Shown piece by piece: positions 1 to 7,746 of a stretch of DNA of 15,957 nt. This DNA is from Actinomycetota bacterium (GTDB taxonomy: Bacteria; Actinomycetota; Rubrobacteria; Rubrobacterales; Rubrobacteraceae), in NCBI GenBank assembly GCA_020200675.1, contig JAIVIG010000012.1:1-15957 (forward strand), in the 5' to 3' direction. A program made the translations under genes and the position numbers. Each line of letters opens with the position of its first letter. Within the stretch, counting starts at the first letter, position 1. The notes beneath the pieces are model-generated. The model saw only the letters and a program-made list of their open reading frames with translations, did no database searches and was not told the origin of the DNA.

Positions 1-2298
1 TACCCGGAGTACAAGGCCAACCGCTCCACCATGCCCGAAGAGTTAAAGGCCCAGCTCGACCACCTCGACGAGATCCTGGAGGCCATGAACATTCCCACCG
101 TGCGAGCCGAGGGCTTCGAGGCAGACGACGTGCTGGCGACCCTCAGCAGGCGCATCCCCGAGGACGTGCAGCTCAAGATCGTCACCGGCGACCAGGACGC
201 GATGCAGCTCGTGGACGGCAAGGTGAAGGTCCTGAGGACTACGCGCGGCGTCTCAGAGACCAAAGAGTACGGGCGCGAAGAGGTGATCGAGGAGTACGGC
301 GTGACGCCGGAGCAGATCCCCGACTACAAGGCCCTGGTCGGCGACCCCTCGGACAACATTCCCGGCGTAAAAGGCATCGGCCCCAAGGGCGCCGCGAACC
401 TCCTCGAGGAGTTCGGCACCGTCGAGAACCTGTACGATAACCTCGAAAAGGTCAAGGCGAAGGGGACGCGCAAGAAGCTCGAGGAGGGCCGGGAGAACGC
501 GTTTCTGTCGCTGGAGCTTGCTCGCATGCGCTTCGATGCGCCGGTGAAGTTCGATGGCGAAGCGCTCCACTTCGAAGGCGTCTCGCCGGAGATCCGGGAC
601 GTGTTCCGGCGCTACGAGTTTCGTAGCCTAGAACCACGCCTCGCCGAGCTGCCGGTCGCTGGCGGCGAGCAACTCCCGCCCATCGAGACGCTCGCGGTCA
701 ACGTCTCCCAGGAACCGCCCGAGCTGTCGTTCGAGCCGGTCGGGGCCGCGCCGGTCGGGGATGGGCGTTGGTGCGTAGCCGTCTCGGAGAGCGAGGTTAG
801 GGTCACCGATGGTTGGCCGGAGAGGCACCTGGAGGTACACGACGCGAAGCGGCTCGGCGTACACGGAGCCAGCTTCGACACGTACCTGGCCGGTTACCTC
901 GTGAAGCCGGGTCTCGGAAGCTACGAGCTAGGGGCTCTGGCCTCCGAGCGGGAGCTGGCCGAGGTCGAGGTGGCGCACGAGGACCCGGCGGTGCGCGACG
1001 CGGCGCGCCGGGCGGCCCAGATCCACGCGCTCGTCCCCAAGCTCGACGAGGAGATGGAGGAGATGGGCCTCGCAAGGCTCTACTACGACGTGGAGCTGCC
1101 GCTCGCGGACGTGTTGGGGGAGATAGAGAAGGTCGGGATGCCGGTGGACGTCTCGACGCTCGAAGAGGTCGGCCGGGAGATAGAGGAGCGCATCGAGGAG
1201 CTGGAGGTCCGCATCTTCGAGGAGGTCGGACATCCCTTCAACATCGGCTCCCCCAAGCAGCTCGGGGAGGTCCTCTTCGAGGAGATGAGCATCCCGCCGG
1301 TGCGCAAGACCAAGACCGGCTACTCGACCGACGCCAAGGTCTTGCAGCAGCTCGCCATCGAGCACCCGATAGCGGATAGGATCATCGCCTACCGCGAGCT
1401 GGCGAAGCTGAAGGGCACCTACATAGACGGCTTGGTCAAGCTGGTCGACGAAGATGGCCGCATCCACGGTACGCTCAACCAGACCACCACCGCGACGGGG
1501 CGACTCTCCAGCGATTCGCCGAACCTGCAGAACATCCCGATCCGGACGGAGATGGGCACCCGCATCCGGGACGCCTTCACCGCCTCGCCGGGACGCAGGC
1601 TCGTGGTCGCCGACTACTCGCAGATAGAGCTCAGGATACTCGCGCACATGACTGGGGAACCGGTGCTCGTGGAAGCTTTTACCACCGGCGAGGACGTCCA
1701 CACCCGCACGGCCGCGGAGGTCTTCGACGTCAGGCCGGAGAGCGTGACGCCGGAGCTGAGGCGTCGGGCGAAGATGGTCAACTTCGGCATCCTGTATGGC
1801 ATCTCAGGCTTCGGGTTGGCGACGCGGCTGGGGAACGTGCACCCGGCGGAGGCGGAGCGGTACATCAAGCGCTACCTGGAGCGTTACCCGAAGGTGATGC
1901 AGTTCATGGAGAGGACACTCGAGGAGGCCGAAGAGCTCGGGTACGCAACGACGCTCTTCGGACGCCGCCGGTACGTTCCCGAGCTGAGGAACTCGAACAG
2001 GAACGTCCGCAATCTCGGGGAGCGCATAGCGTTCAACGCGCGGGTGCAGGGGACGGCGGCGGATATCATCAAGGTGGCGATGGTCGACCTGCAGCCGCGG
2101 CTCCGCTCTCTGGGCACGGACATGCTGATGCAGGTCCACGACGAGCTCGTCTTCGACGTCGACGAGGAGCGCGTGGACGAGGTCGCCGGGCTCGCAGCGG
2201 AGAGGATGGTGGCCGCCTACGACCTGCATCCGCCCCTGGAAGTCGAGGTAAAAGTGGGAGAGAGGTGGGGGCGCGTGCGCCCGTGGTCTCCTGGATGA
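1..2298 (+). CDS. polA: DNA polymerase I, 5'-truncated by the window edge
   Basis: Repair and Okazaki-fragment-processing polymerase. The frame is already open at base 1, so roughly the first 60 codons lie outside the window. From the N-terminal side the visible protein has the 5'-nuclease domain (YKANR at the edge, EADDVLATL, VTGDQDAMQLV, then the helix-hairpin-helix GDPSDNIPGVKGIGPKGA at about 340-395). A short 3'-5' exonuclease-like domain (about 720-1080) follows, lacking the DxE metal motif where it would be expected (the sequence reads SESE). The polymerase domain is complete: motif A DYSQIELR at 1612-1635, motif B RRRAKMVNFGILYG at 1759-1800 with Phe at the O-helix selectivity position, and motif C VHDE at 2134-2145. 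By family knowledge the middle domain is probably inactive for proofreading, as in Taq polymerase. An ATG at 31 is internal. The gene ends with TGA and is followed by a hairpin terminator. Confidence 0.97.
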   Translation, partial: YPEYKANRSTMPEELKAQLDHLDEILEAMNIPTVRAEGFEADDVLATLSRRIPEDVQLKIVTGDQDAMQLVDGKVKVLRTTRGVSETKEYGREEVIEEYGVTPEQIPDYKALVGDPSDNIPGVKGIGPKGAANLLEEFGTVENLYDNLEKVKAKGTRKKLEEGRENAFLSLELARMRFDAPVKFDGEALHFEGVSPEIRDVFRRYEFRSLEPRLAELPVAGGEQLPPIETLAVNVSQEPPELSFEPVGAAPVGDGRWCVAVSESEVRVTDGWPERHLEVHDAKRLGVHGASFDTYLAGYLVKPGLGSYELGALASERELAEVEVAHEDPAVRDAARRAAQIHALVPKLDEEMEEMGLARLYYDVELPLADVLGEIEKVGMPVDVSTLEEVGREIEERIEELEVRIFEEVGHPFNIGSPKQLGEVLFEEMSIPPVRKTKTGYSTDAKVLQQLAIEHPIADRIIAYRELAKLKGTYIDGLVKLVDEDGRIHGTLNQTTTATGRLSSDSPNLQNIPIRTEMGTRIRDAFTASPGRRLVVADYSQIELRILAHMTGEPVLVEAFTTGEDVHTRTAAEVFDVRPESVTPELRRRAKMVNFGILYGISGFGLATRLGNVHPAEAERYIKRYLERYPKVMQFMERTLEEAEELGYATTLFGRRRYVPELRNSNRNVRNLGERIAFNARVQGTAADIIKVAMVDLQPRLRSLGTDMLMQVHDELVFDVDEERVDEVAGLAAERMVAAYDLHPPLEVEVKVGERWGRVRPWSPG

Positions 2299-2313
2299 GA
2301 TAAAATAAAAGTT

Positions 2314-2342
2314 CGCGTGGATTCTTGTCCCCGCGTTTCTTG
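2314..2342 (+). terminator. Probable intrinsic terminator after polA
   Basis: An 8-bp stem with one mismatch (CGCGTGGA at 2314-2321, TCCCCGCG at 2328-2335) encloses the 6-nt loop TTCTTG and is followed by the T-rich run TTTCTTG. It lies 15 nt after the polA stop and immediately before the rpsA -10 box, so polA and rpsA are probably separate transcription units. Confidence 0.55.
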
Positions 2343-2348
2343 TATAAT
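2343..2348 (+). promoter_or_regulatory. -10 box of the rpsA promoter
   Basis: TATAAT is a perfect match to the housekeeping -10 consensus, in an AT-rich patch of an otherwise GC-rich region. No convincing -35 sits at 16-18 bp; TTCTTG at 2322-2327 is 15 bp away and inside the terminator loop. Initiation would be near 2355, giving a leader of about 35 nt with AAGGA at 2371-2375 as ribosome-binding site. Confidence 0.6.
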
Positions 2349-2388
2349 CTTTCTGACAAGCGACTAAAAGAAGGAAAACAACTGCTAC

Positions 2389-3750
2389 ATGGCGAATACC
2401 ACTGAGAACGCGTCTCGCGCGCTAACGATGAGGGACTTCTTCAAAGAGGAGAACGGGGAGATCGTCCCCATAGACGAATCGGTCCTCATCGACTTCAAGG
2501 ACGGTGACATCGTCGAAGGCGACGTCGTCGTCATCGACAAGGACGAGGTCCTCGTCGACATCGGTTACAAATCCGAGGGGCTCATCCCCTCGAACGAGCT
2601 CTCCATCCGCAAGGGTGTCGACCCGCAGGAGATCGTGGAGCTCGGGCAGCACATAGAGGCCCTGGTCCTGCAAAAAGAGGACGCGGACGGGCGTTTGATC
2701 CTCTCGGCCAAGAGGGCGGCCTTCGAGAAGGCGTGGCAGCGCATCGAGGAGGCCCACCAGGAGCAGCGCACGGTCGAGGGGCCGGTCATCGAGGTGGTCA
2801 AGGGCGGCCTCATCATAGATATAGGTCTCAGGGGATTCCTGCCGGCGAGCCTCGTGGACATCCGGCGGGTCAGGAACCTCGACTCGTTCATGGGCCAGCG
2901 CCTGGAGTGCAAGGTCATAGAGCTCAACCGGAGCCGAAACAACGTGGTCTTGTCGAGAAGGGCGGTACTCGAGGAGGAGCGTAAGGAGGAGCGGCACCGC
3001 ATCCTCACGACGCTCCAAGAGGGCGACATCGTCGAGGGCACGGTCTCGAACCTCGTAGACTTCGGGGCGTTCGTGGACCTTGAGGGGATAGATGGCCTGA
3101 TCCACATAAGCGAGCTTTCTTGGAACCACGTCGACCATCCGAGCGAGGTCGTCGAGGTCGGTGAGGAAGTTCAGGTCAAGGTACTCGAGGTGGATCGGGA
3201 CCGGGAGCGGATCTCGCTCGGCCTCAAGCAGACCCGGAAGGACCCGTGGCAGGAGATCGTCGAGCGGGTCAGCGTCGGCGAGCAGATCAAAGGCCGCGTG
3301 ACGAAGCTGGTCTCCTTCGGCGCGTTCGTCGAGGTGGCGGAGGGTGTCGAGGGCCTGATCCACATCTCGGAGCTCGCCGAGCACCACGTCGAGACGCCGG
3401 ACGAGATCGTTCGCTCCGGCGACGAGGTGGAAGCCCGCATCATCGACGTGGACGCCAAGCGCCGCCGTCTCTCGCTCTCCCTGCGTCCCAAGAAGGAGGA
3501 ACGCGAAGATCAGGGCGACCGGGATGACCGGAGCGACCGCGGTGAGCGCGAGGACCGCGAGGACCGCGACGACCGCGACGACCGCCCGCGCCGCGAGGAC
3601 CGGTTCCGCCGCGACTTCGAGCCGCGCGGCGGTGACCGCGGCGGCCGTGACCGGGAGCGCGACCGGGACCGCGGGGACCGTGTCGGCGACGGTCTGCGGA
3701 CCGGCGCGTTCGACGCGCTGAAAGACCTGGACCTGGGGAACAACGAGTAG
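2389..3750 (+). CDS. rpsA: 30S ribosomal protein S1, four S1 domains plus Arg/Asp-rich tail
   Basis: RNA-binding protein that helps load mRNA on the 30S subunit. The 453 residues contain four S1/OB domains, starting at about residues 35, 120, 210 and 295. Domains 3 and 4 show the clearest signatures (DFGAFVDLEGIDGLIHISEL and SFGAFVEVAEGVEGLIHISE), while domain 2 is more diverged (GGLIIDIGLRGFLPASL). Four domains is the usual number outside Proteobacteria. From about residue 367 to the end the protein changes to a low-complexity tail of RD, ED and DR repeats with GGDRGGRDRERDRDR, ending in a short acidic segment. ATG 2389 is chosen because AAGGA lies upstream (spacing somewhat long at 13 nt); the next ATG, 2428, has no ribosome-binding site. 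A TATAAT box precedes the gene, which is followed 38 nt later by coaE. Confidence 0.96.
   Translation: MANTTENASRALTMRDFFKEENGEIVPIDESVLIDFKDGDIVEGDVVVIDKDEVLVDIGYKSEGLIPSNELSIRKGVDPQEIVELGQHIEALVLQKEDADGRLILSAKRAAFEKAWQRIEEAHQEQRTVEGPVIEVVKGGLIIDIGLRGFLPASLVDIRRVRNLDSFMGQRLECKVIELNRSRNNVVLSRRAVLEEERKEERHRILTTLQEGDIVEGTVSNLVDFGAFVDLEGIDGLIHISELSWNHVDHPSEVVEVGEEVQVKVLEVDRDRERISLGLKQTRKDPWQEIVERVSVGEQIKGRVTKLVSFGAFVEVAEGVEGLIHISELAEHHVETPDEIVRSGDEVEARIIDVDAKRRRLSLSLRPKKEEREDQGDRDDRSDRGEREDREDRDDRDDRPRREDRFRRDFEPRGGDRGGRDRERDRDRGDRVGDGLRTGAFDALKDLDLGNNE
3490..3690 (+). repeat. Low-complexity repeat encoding the S1 tail
   Basis: Imperfect reiteration of GACCGC, GAGGACCGC and GACGACCGC units within rpsA, keeping the frame and encoding alternating Arg and Asp/Glu. 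It probably expands and contracts by slippage in multiples of three. It is part of the coding sequence, not a separate element. Confidence 0.7.
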
Positions 3751-3780
3751 CCGCGGCGAACCGGGATAGGGAGCCCGAAC

Positions 3781-3813
3781 GGGGGCCGGTGACCATTGCC
3801 GTCACCGGCCCCC
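3781..3813 (+). promoter_or_regulatory. Perfect 13-bp hairpin enclosing the coaE start codon
   Basis: GGGGGCCGGTGAC (3781-3793) is the exact reverse complement of GTCACCGGCCCCC (3801-3813), with loop CATTGCC. The GTG start of coaE (3789-3791) is inside the left arm. The nearest Shine-Dalgarno-like string, AGGGAG at 3768-3773, is outside the stem and 15 nt from the GTG. No T-tract follows (TCGCTTCTGG), so it is not an ordinary intrinsic terminator. A role in occluding translation or pausing transcription after rpsA is inference. Confidence 0.6.
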
Positions 3814-4403
3814 TCGCTTCTGGCAAGAGCACCTTCGTAGAGGCCCTGGGTGACCTGGGCGCGGAGACCGTCTCCGCCGACGAGGTGGTCCACGACCTTT
3901 TGGCCGGGGACGAGGAGACGATAGACGCCGTCACGCGGCGTTTCGGGGAAGGGGTGCGCGGCGAGAGGGGTATAGACCGCAAGGCTTTGGGCCGGGAGGT
4001 CTTCGGGGACGCCGGGGCGCTGCGGGACCTCGAGGAGTTACTGCACCCGCGGGTGCGCGAGGAGACGGAGCGGCGCGCGGCGGCCTCCGGCGCTGACATC
4101 TTCGTGGCCGAGATACCGCTCCTCTTCGAGGGTGGGCGCGGCGACCAGTTCGACTACACCGTCGCGGTCACGACCCCCGACGAGAGGCGCCGGGCGTGGG
4201 CCGAGGAGCGAGGCATGGGGGAGGAGCAGCGCCGCGCGATAGAGGACCGCCAGCTTTTGGGCGAGGAGAAGACCCGGCGGGCGGACGTTGTGGTAGAAAA
4301 CGACGGGAACCTGGATAAACTCAGGGAGCAGGCGAAGGCGCTCGTGGACCGGGCGCTCGGTGGGAGGGGTTCCGTCGGCGAAAGAGGCGCCGAAGAAGAG
4401 TAG
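3789..4403 (+). CDS. coaE: Dephospho-CoA kinase
   Basis: Last step of coenzyme A synthesis: ATP-dependent phosphorylation of the ribose 3'-hydroxyl of dephospho-CoA, in the cytosol. The 204-residue length is typical. Visible signatures are the P-loop GPLASGKST at residues 7-15, the acidic segment SADEVVHDLL, LHPRVREE, the substrate-side AEIPLLFEGG, an Arg-rich lid segment (DERRRAWAEERG to RAIEDRQL), and the C-terminal ADVVVENDGNLDKL. GTG 3789 is chosen because the P-loop follows at the usual distance; the start is buried in a 13-bp hairpin. The 3' end overlaps the next gene by 44 nt if that gene starts at GTG 4360, suggesting one transcript. The rpsA-coaE adjacency is common in actinobacteria. 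Confidence 0.94.
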   Translation: MTIAVTGPLASGKSTFVEALGDLGAETVSADEVVHDLLAGDEETIDAVTRRFGEGVRGERGIDRKALGREVFGDAGALRDLEELLHPRVREETERRAAASGADIFVAEIPLLFEGGRGDQFDYTVAVTTPDERRRAWAEERGMGEEQRRAIEDRQLLGEEKTRRADVVVENDGNLDKLREQAKALVDRALGGRGSVGERGAEEE

Positions 4404-4989
4404 TAGGTACGGACGGTCGCGGAGGCTCCGCAGGCGAGGCGCGGTCTTGCTCGTTGTCCTGGCGCTCATTCTCCTCGGGCTGCCGCTGGTCCTGGAGGCG
4501 CCGGATCTCGCGCGGCGGTTGACGCATCCTCTGGAGTACGAGGAGACCATCCGGGACGCGGCGGCCGAGCACGACATCGAGCCGGCGCTGGTCGCGGCGG
4601 TGATCCGGACCGAGAGCGGCTTCGACCCGGGGGTCGAATCGTCCCAAGGGGCGTACGGGCTCATGCAGATCCGACCGGAGACTGCCAGCTTCATCTCGGA
4701 GCGCGGCGGCATATCGGGGGATTATCGGGGTCCGAAGACGAACATCAGGATGGGCACCTGGTACCTGGATTATCTGCGGAACCGCTACGAAGGCGATGAG
4801 AGACTGGTGCTCGCGGCGTATAATTCGGGGGAGGGGCGGGTGGACGCCTGGGTCTCGGAAGAGGGCTTCGACGTGTACCGCGACATCCCCTTCGAGGAGA
4901 CCCGCCAGTACGTCGAAGACGTGTCCGAGGCGCGAGATATCTACGAAGAGTTGTACGGGAGTGATCTAGATAGACGTTCAGAGGAATGA
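4360..4989 (+). CDS. Membrane-anchored lytic transglycosylase (SLT domain)
   Basis: Predicted peptidoglycan-cleaving enzyme acting outside the membrane. About 25 basic residues precede a hydrophobic segment (about residues 28-46, GAVLLVVLALILLGLPLVL). This is probably an uncleaved anchor. The catalytic domain shows the SLT signatures in order: the catalytic Glu85 in RTESGFDP, GAYGLMQIRPET, LAAYNSGEGRV, and IPFEETRQYV. At 209 residues it is a minimal domain without extra modules, like the Slt-like proteins known as YjbJ or MltC-type in broad terms. The start is uncertain: GTG 4360 lies inside coaE and is preferred as the only nearby start giving the basic anchor. The stop lies within the sequence from which uvrB must begin, so translational coupling to uvrB is plausible. 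Confidence 0.88.
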   Translation: MGGVPSAKEAPKKSSRYGRSRRLRRRGAVLLVVLALILLGLPLVLEAPDLARRLTHPLEYEETIRDAAAEHDIEPALVAAVIRTESGFDPGVESSQGAYGLMQIRPETASFISERGGISGDYRGPKTNIRMGTWYLDYLRNRYEGDERLVLAAYNSGEGRVDAWVSEEGFDVYRDIPFEETRQYVEDVSEARDIYEELYGSDLDRRSEE

Positions 4990-6973
4990 TTTCAGGATAA
5001 ACAGCGAGTACCGACCGACCGGAGACCAGCCGCGGGCGATAGAGAGCCTCGCCGCCGGCCTCGAGGCCGGCATGAAGGCCCAGACCTTGCTCGGGGTTAC
5101 CGGGAGCGGCAAGACCTACACGATGGCCAAGACCATCGAGGAGGTCGGCCGCCCGGCGCTCGTCATAGCGCACAACAAGACGCTCGCCGCGCAGCTCGCC
5201 AACGAGTTCGCCGAGTTCTTCCCGAACAACGCCGTCGAGTACTTTGTCTCGTACTACGACTACTACCAGCCCGAGGCGTACGTGCCCCGTACGGACACGT
5301 TCATCGAGAAGGACGCCCAGATCAACGAAGACATAGACCGCCTTAGACACTCCGCGACGAGCGCCCTCTTTACCCGGCGCGACGTCATCGTGGTCGCGAG
5401 CGTCTCGGCCATCTATGGCCTCGGTAGCCCGGAGGAGTACCGCTCGAAGATGGTGTTGCTGGAGAAGGGCGGCTTCTACGACCTGGACGACGTCTTGCGG
5501 GATCTCGTACGCATCCAGTACGCCAGGAACGACTACCAGCTCGCCCGCGGCACCTTCCGGATGCGGGGCGACGTTCTGGAGGTACACCCGGCCTACCAGG
5601 ACACGGTTTACCGGATCTCCTTCTTCGGGGACGAGGTCGAGGGGATGACGGAGGTGGACTCCCTGACCGGCGAGGTCCTGCGGGAGCTCGATGTACTCAC
5701 CGTCTACCCGGCGACCCACTACGTGACCAACGAAGATAGGCTCGCCGTCGCCATAAAGAACATAGAAGCGGAGCTCGAAGAGAGACACGCGGAGCTGGAG
5801 AGAGAGGGCAAGGTCCTGGAGGCGTACCGTTTGCGCCAAAGGACGATGTACGATCTGGAGATGATGCGGGAGCTCGGGTTCACCTCCGGCATCGAGAACT
5901 ACTCGCGTCACCTGGACGGGCGGGCGCCGAGCTCGACGCCGTACACCCTGCTCGACTACTTCCCGGACGACTTCGTGACCTTCGTGGACGAGTCGCACAT
6001 TACCCTACCCCAGGTACAAGGCCAGTCGAAGAGCGACCGGGCGCGCAAGGACACGTTGGTCGATTTCGGCTTCAGGCTTCCGTCGGCGGTCGACAACAGG
6101 CCGCTGAAATGGGAGGAATTCCTGCTCAAGACGGACCAGATGGTCTTCGTGTCGGCGACGCCGGGGCCGTACGAGCTGGAGAACTCCGAGCAGATAGTAG
6201 AGCAGATCATCCGCCCGACCGGCCTCGTGGACCCGGAGGTCGAGGTCAGGCCGACGAAGAACCAGATCGACGACCTGCTCAACGAGGTTGCCAAACGCGT
6301 CGAGCACGGCGAGCGGGTCCTCATCACCACCCTGACCATCAAGATGGCCGAGGACCTGACGGACTACCTGCTCGAACACAACGTCAAGGCGCGCTACATG
6401 CACGCCAACATAGAGACGCTGGACCGCATCCAGATCATAAGAGGTTTGCGCACCGGTGAGTTCGACGTGCTCGTCGGCATCAACCTGCTACGAGAGGGCC
6501 TCGACCTCCCCGAGGTCACCCTCGTCGCCATCCTCGACGCCGACAAGGAGGGCTTCCTGCGCGGCGAGCGTGCCTTGATCCAGACCATAGGACGGGCGGC
6601 GCGCAACGTCAACGGGCGGGTCGTCATGTACGCCGACAAGGAGACCGACGCGATGAGGGCCGCCATAGAGGAGACGAACCGGCGGCGCGAGATCCAGGTG
6701 GCCTACAACGAGCGCAACAACATCGAGCCGACCACGATCAAGAAGGGCGTCTCCGACATCCTCATCGCCGCCGAAGCGAAGGGTCTCTACAGGACCGATA
6801 AGAAGGGCGCCGCCCGCGAGGCCCCGCGCGATCCGGAGGAGCTGCGAAACCTGATCGCCGATCTCGAGGCCGAGATGCTCGTCGCTGCCGAGGAGCTCAA
6901 GTTCGAGTACGCGGCGAAGCTGCGGGATGAGATCAAGGACCTCGAGAGGCAGTTGCAGGAAGTCGCCTCCTGA
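4970..6973 (+). CDS. uvrB: Excinuclease ABC subunit B; start codon not canonical
   Basis: DNA-damage verification helicase of nucleotide excision repair, working with UvrA and UvrC. Seen: the N-terminal FRINSEYRPTGDQPRAIE, Walker A GVTGSGKT (5093-5116), the damage hairpin segment YYDYYQPEAYVP, Walker B DESH, FVSATPGPYE, the helicase block GINLLREGLDLPEV with QTIGRAARN, and a C-terminal UVR domain (EELKFEYAAKLRDEI). The conserved N-terminus starts near 4991, but between the in-frame TAG at 4967-4969 and ATG 5072 there is no ATG, GTG or TTG. ATG 5072 would remove GDQPRAIE and start just before Walker A. I extend to ATA 4970, which has GGGAG 8 nt upstream and gives 667 residues, the usual family length. 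The alternative is a one-base loss next to the out-of-frame ATG at 4986, restoring a start such as M-N-F-R-I-N-S. Confidence 0.93.
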   Translation: MDVQRNDFRINSEYRPTGDQPRAIESLAAGLEAGMKAQTLLGVTGSGKTYTMAKTIEEVGRPALVIAHNKTLAAQLANEFAEFFPNNAVEYFVSYYDYYQPEAYVPRTDTFIEKDAQINEDIDRLRHSATSALFTRRDVIVVASVSAIYGLGSPEEYRSKMVLLEKGGFYDLDDVLRDLVRIQYARNDYQLARGTFRMRGDVLEVHPAYQDTVYRISFFGDEVEGMTEVDSLTGEVLRELDVLTVYPATHYVTNEDRLAVAIKNIEAELEERHAELEREGKVLEAYRLRQRTMYDLEMMRELGFTSGIENYSRHLDGRAPSSTPYTLLDYFPDDFVTFVDESHITLPQVQGQSKSDRARKDTLVDFGFRLPSAVDNRPLKWEEFLLKTDQMVFVSATPGPYELENSEQIVEQIIRPTGLVDPEVEVRPTKNQIDDLLNEVAKRVEHGERVLITTLTIKMAEDLTDYLLEHNVKARYMHANIETLDRIQIIRGLRTGEFDVLVGINLLREGLDLPEVTLVAILDADKEGFLRGERALIQTIGRAARNVNGRVVMYADKETDAMRAAIEETNRRREIQVAYNERNNIEPTTIKKGVSDILIAAEAKGLYRTDKKGAAREAPRDPEELRNLIADLEAEMLVAAEELKFEYAAKLRDEIKDLERQLQEVAS

Positions 6974-7020
6974 GACGCTGGTCGGCACGCCCTCATCAAC
7001 CCACAATAGAGGAGTAGAGA

Positions 7021-7446
7021 TTGGACCCGAGACGTTTAGTGGTAATGCTGGTGGCGCTCATCATGGTATTCGCGGTTTCTTGTGGGGGCGAATCGACCAC
7101 GCCGCAGGGAGGCGAATCGAGCGGTACCCCGTACGACCCCAGCGCGACGGCGACATCGCTCCAGGAGGCCGGCTGGCAGGTGTCGGACCAGGAGGAGAGC
7201 CCGGGCACGTACGCGGACGTGACGGAGGTCGGCTACCTGGAGGCGGAGGCGCCGGACGCGGAACCCATCGGCCTGCAGTTTCTGGAGAGCCCCGAGGAGG
7301 CTCAGCTAGAGCTGGATGCGACCGTGGAGGAAGAGTCTCCGTTCGACGGAACCACCGAGGGCAACGTGCTCATCTTCGGCATCGAGTCGGAGTCGGCGGA
7401 GGTGACGCCGGAGAACCTCGAAGCGCTGCGGGAGCTACTCAGTTGA
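7021..7446 (+). CDS. Small predicted lipoprotein, function unknown
   Basis: A 141-residue protein starting at TTG 7021, with AGAGGAG at 7008-7014 six nt upstream. The N-terminus is a lipoprotein signal: Arg4-Arg5, a hydrophobic stretch (LVVMLVALIMVFAV) and a lipobox-like AVSC with Cys21 as the predicted lipidated residue. A Ser/Gly/Pro linker follows, then an acidic, Glu-rich globular part ending in ENLEALRELLS. No family is recognised. It sits 47 nt after uvrB and is bracketed by the uvrB 3' end and a decayed copy of that end, so its arrival or duplication is tied to that repeat. It is probably anchored on the outer face of the cytoplasmic membrane. Confidence 0.75.
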   Translation: MDPRRLVVMLVALIMVFAVSCGGESTTPQGGESSGTPYDPSATATSLQEAGWQVSDQEESPGTYADVTEVGYLEAEAPDAEPIGLQFLESPEEAQLELDATVEEESPFDGTTEGNVLIFGIESESAEVTPENLEALRELLS

Positions 7447-7470
7447 TCCCGGCGCTACGCACAGTTGGCG

Positions 7471-7553
7471 GGGAGCTAAAGTTCGAGTAGGCGGCGAAGC
7501 CGCGTGATGAGATCAAGGATCTGGAGAGGCAATTGCAGGAGGTTACTTCGTAA
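7471..7553 (+). pseudogene. Decayed copy of the last 83 bp of uvrB
   Basis: Aligns without gaps to 6891-6973 at a constant offset of 580 bp; by hand count about 69 of 83 bases agree. It encodes GELKFE, then an in-frame TAG, then AAKPRDEIKDLERQLQEVTS and TAA, i.e. the C-terminal UVR helix pair of UvrB. Similarity fades to chance upstream of 7471 and after the stop. The internal stop and several third-position changes show it is not selected as protein. It marks a past duplication or an insertion at the uvrB 3' end. Confidence 0.85.
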
Positions 7554-7587
7554 GCCGTCGGAGACGAGCCGGGGAGGGTAATCCCGG

Positions 7588-7746
7588 TTGCTGATCGTTC
7601 GTTCTCGCAACGGTGTTCCCGTTCGTCTTACCGAGGAGCGTTGGCGGCATGTCGTCGATAGGCATCCTGAGATGGGCGATCTGCGCGAGGAAGTGTTGGC
7701 GACACTGGTCGAGCCGGATATGATCCAGGAAGGCGATTTTGGAGAA
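7588..7746 (+). pseudogene. N-terminal stub of a nuclease-like gene found beside DUF2283
   Basis: TTG 7588, with GGGGAGGG at 7571-7578, opens a frame whose first 53 residues (VRSRNGVPVRLTEERW, HVVDRHPEM, EPDMIQEGDFGE) resemble the start of a family of short proteins commonly encoded just before a DUF2283 gene. From memory these have a PBECR- or DUF4258-like nuclease fold. After GDFGE the frame stays open to 8172 but turns into Arg/Gly-rich translation of the overlapping DUF2283 gene in the wrong frame, so the family C-terminal half is missing. Codon use (GTT, CGT, TCT) is less GC-rich than in the uvr genes, consistent with later acquisition. The family name is recalled, not searched. Confidence 0.65.

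Noticed and set aside
4950..5000. Programmed frameshift joining the transglycosylase to uvrB
   Set aside because: A +1 shift would make a fusion, but there is no slippery string of a known type, and a membrane-anchored extracytoplasmic enzyme fused to UvrB makes no cellular sense.
5054..5071. 18-bp perfect palindrome GCCGGCCTCGAGGCCGGC in uvrB
   Set aside because: Lies in coding sequence for a common AGLEAG segment rich in GC codons; likely chance, though a small hairpin near the gene start is possible.
4745..5998. Long open frame on the minus strand opposite uvrB
   Set aside because: Antisense shadow of a conserved high-GC gene; low-complexity composition, no domain, no ribosome-binding site.
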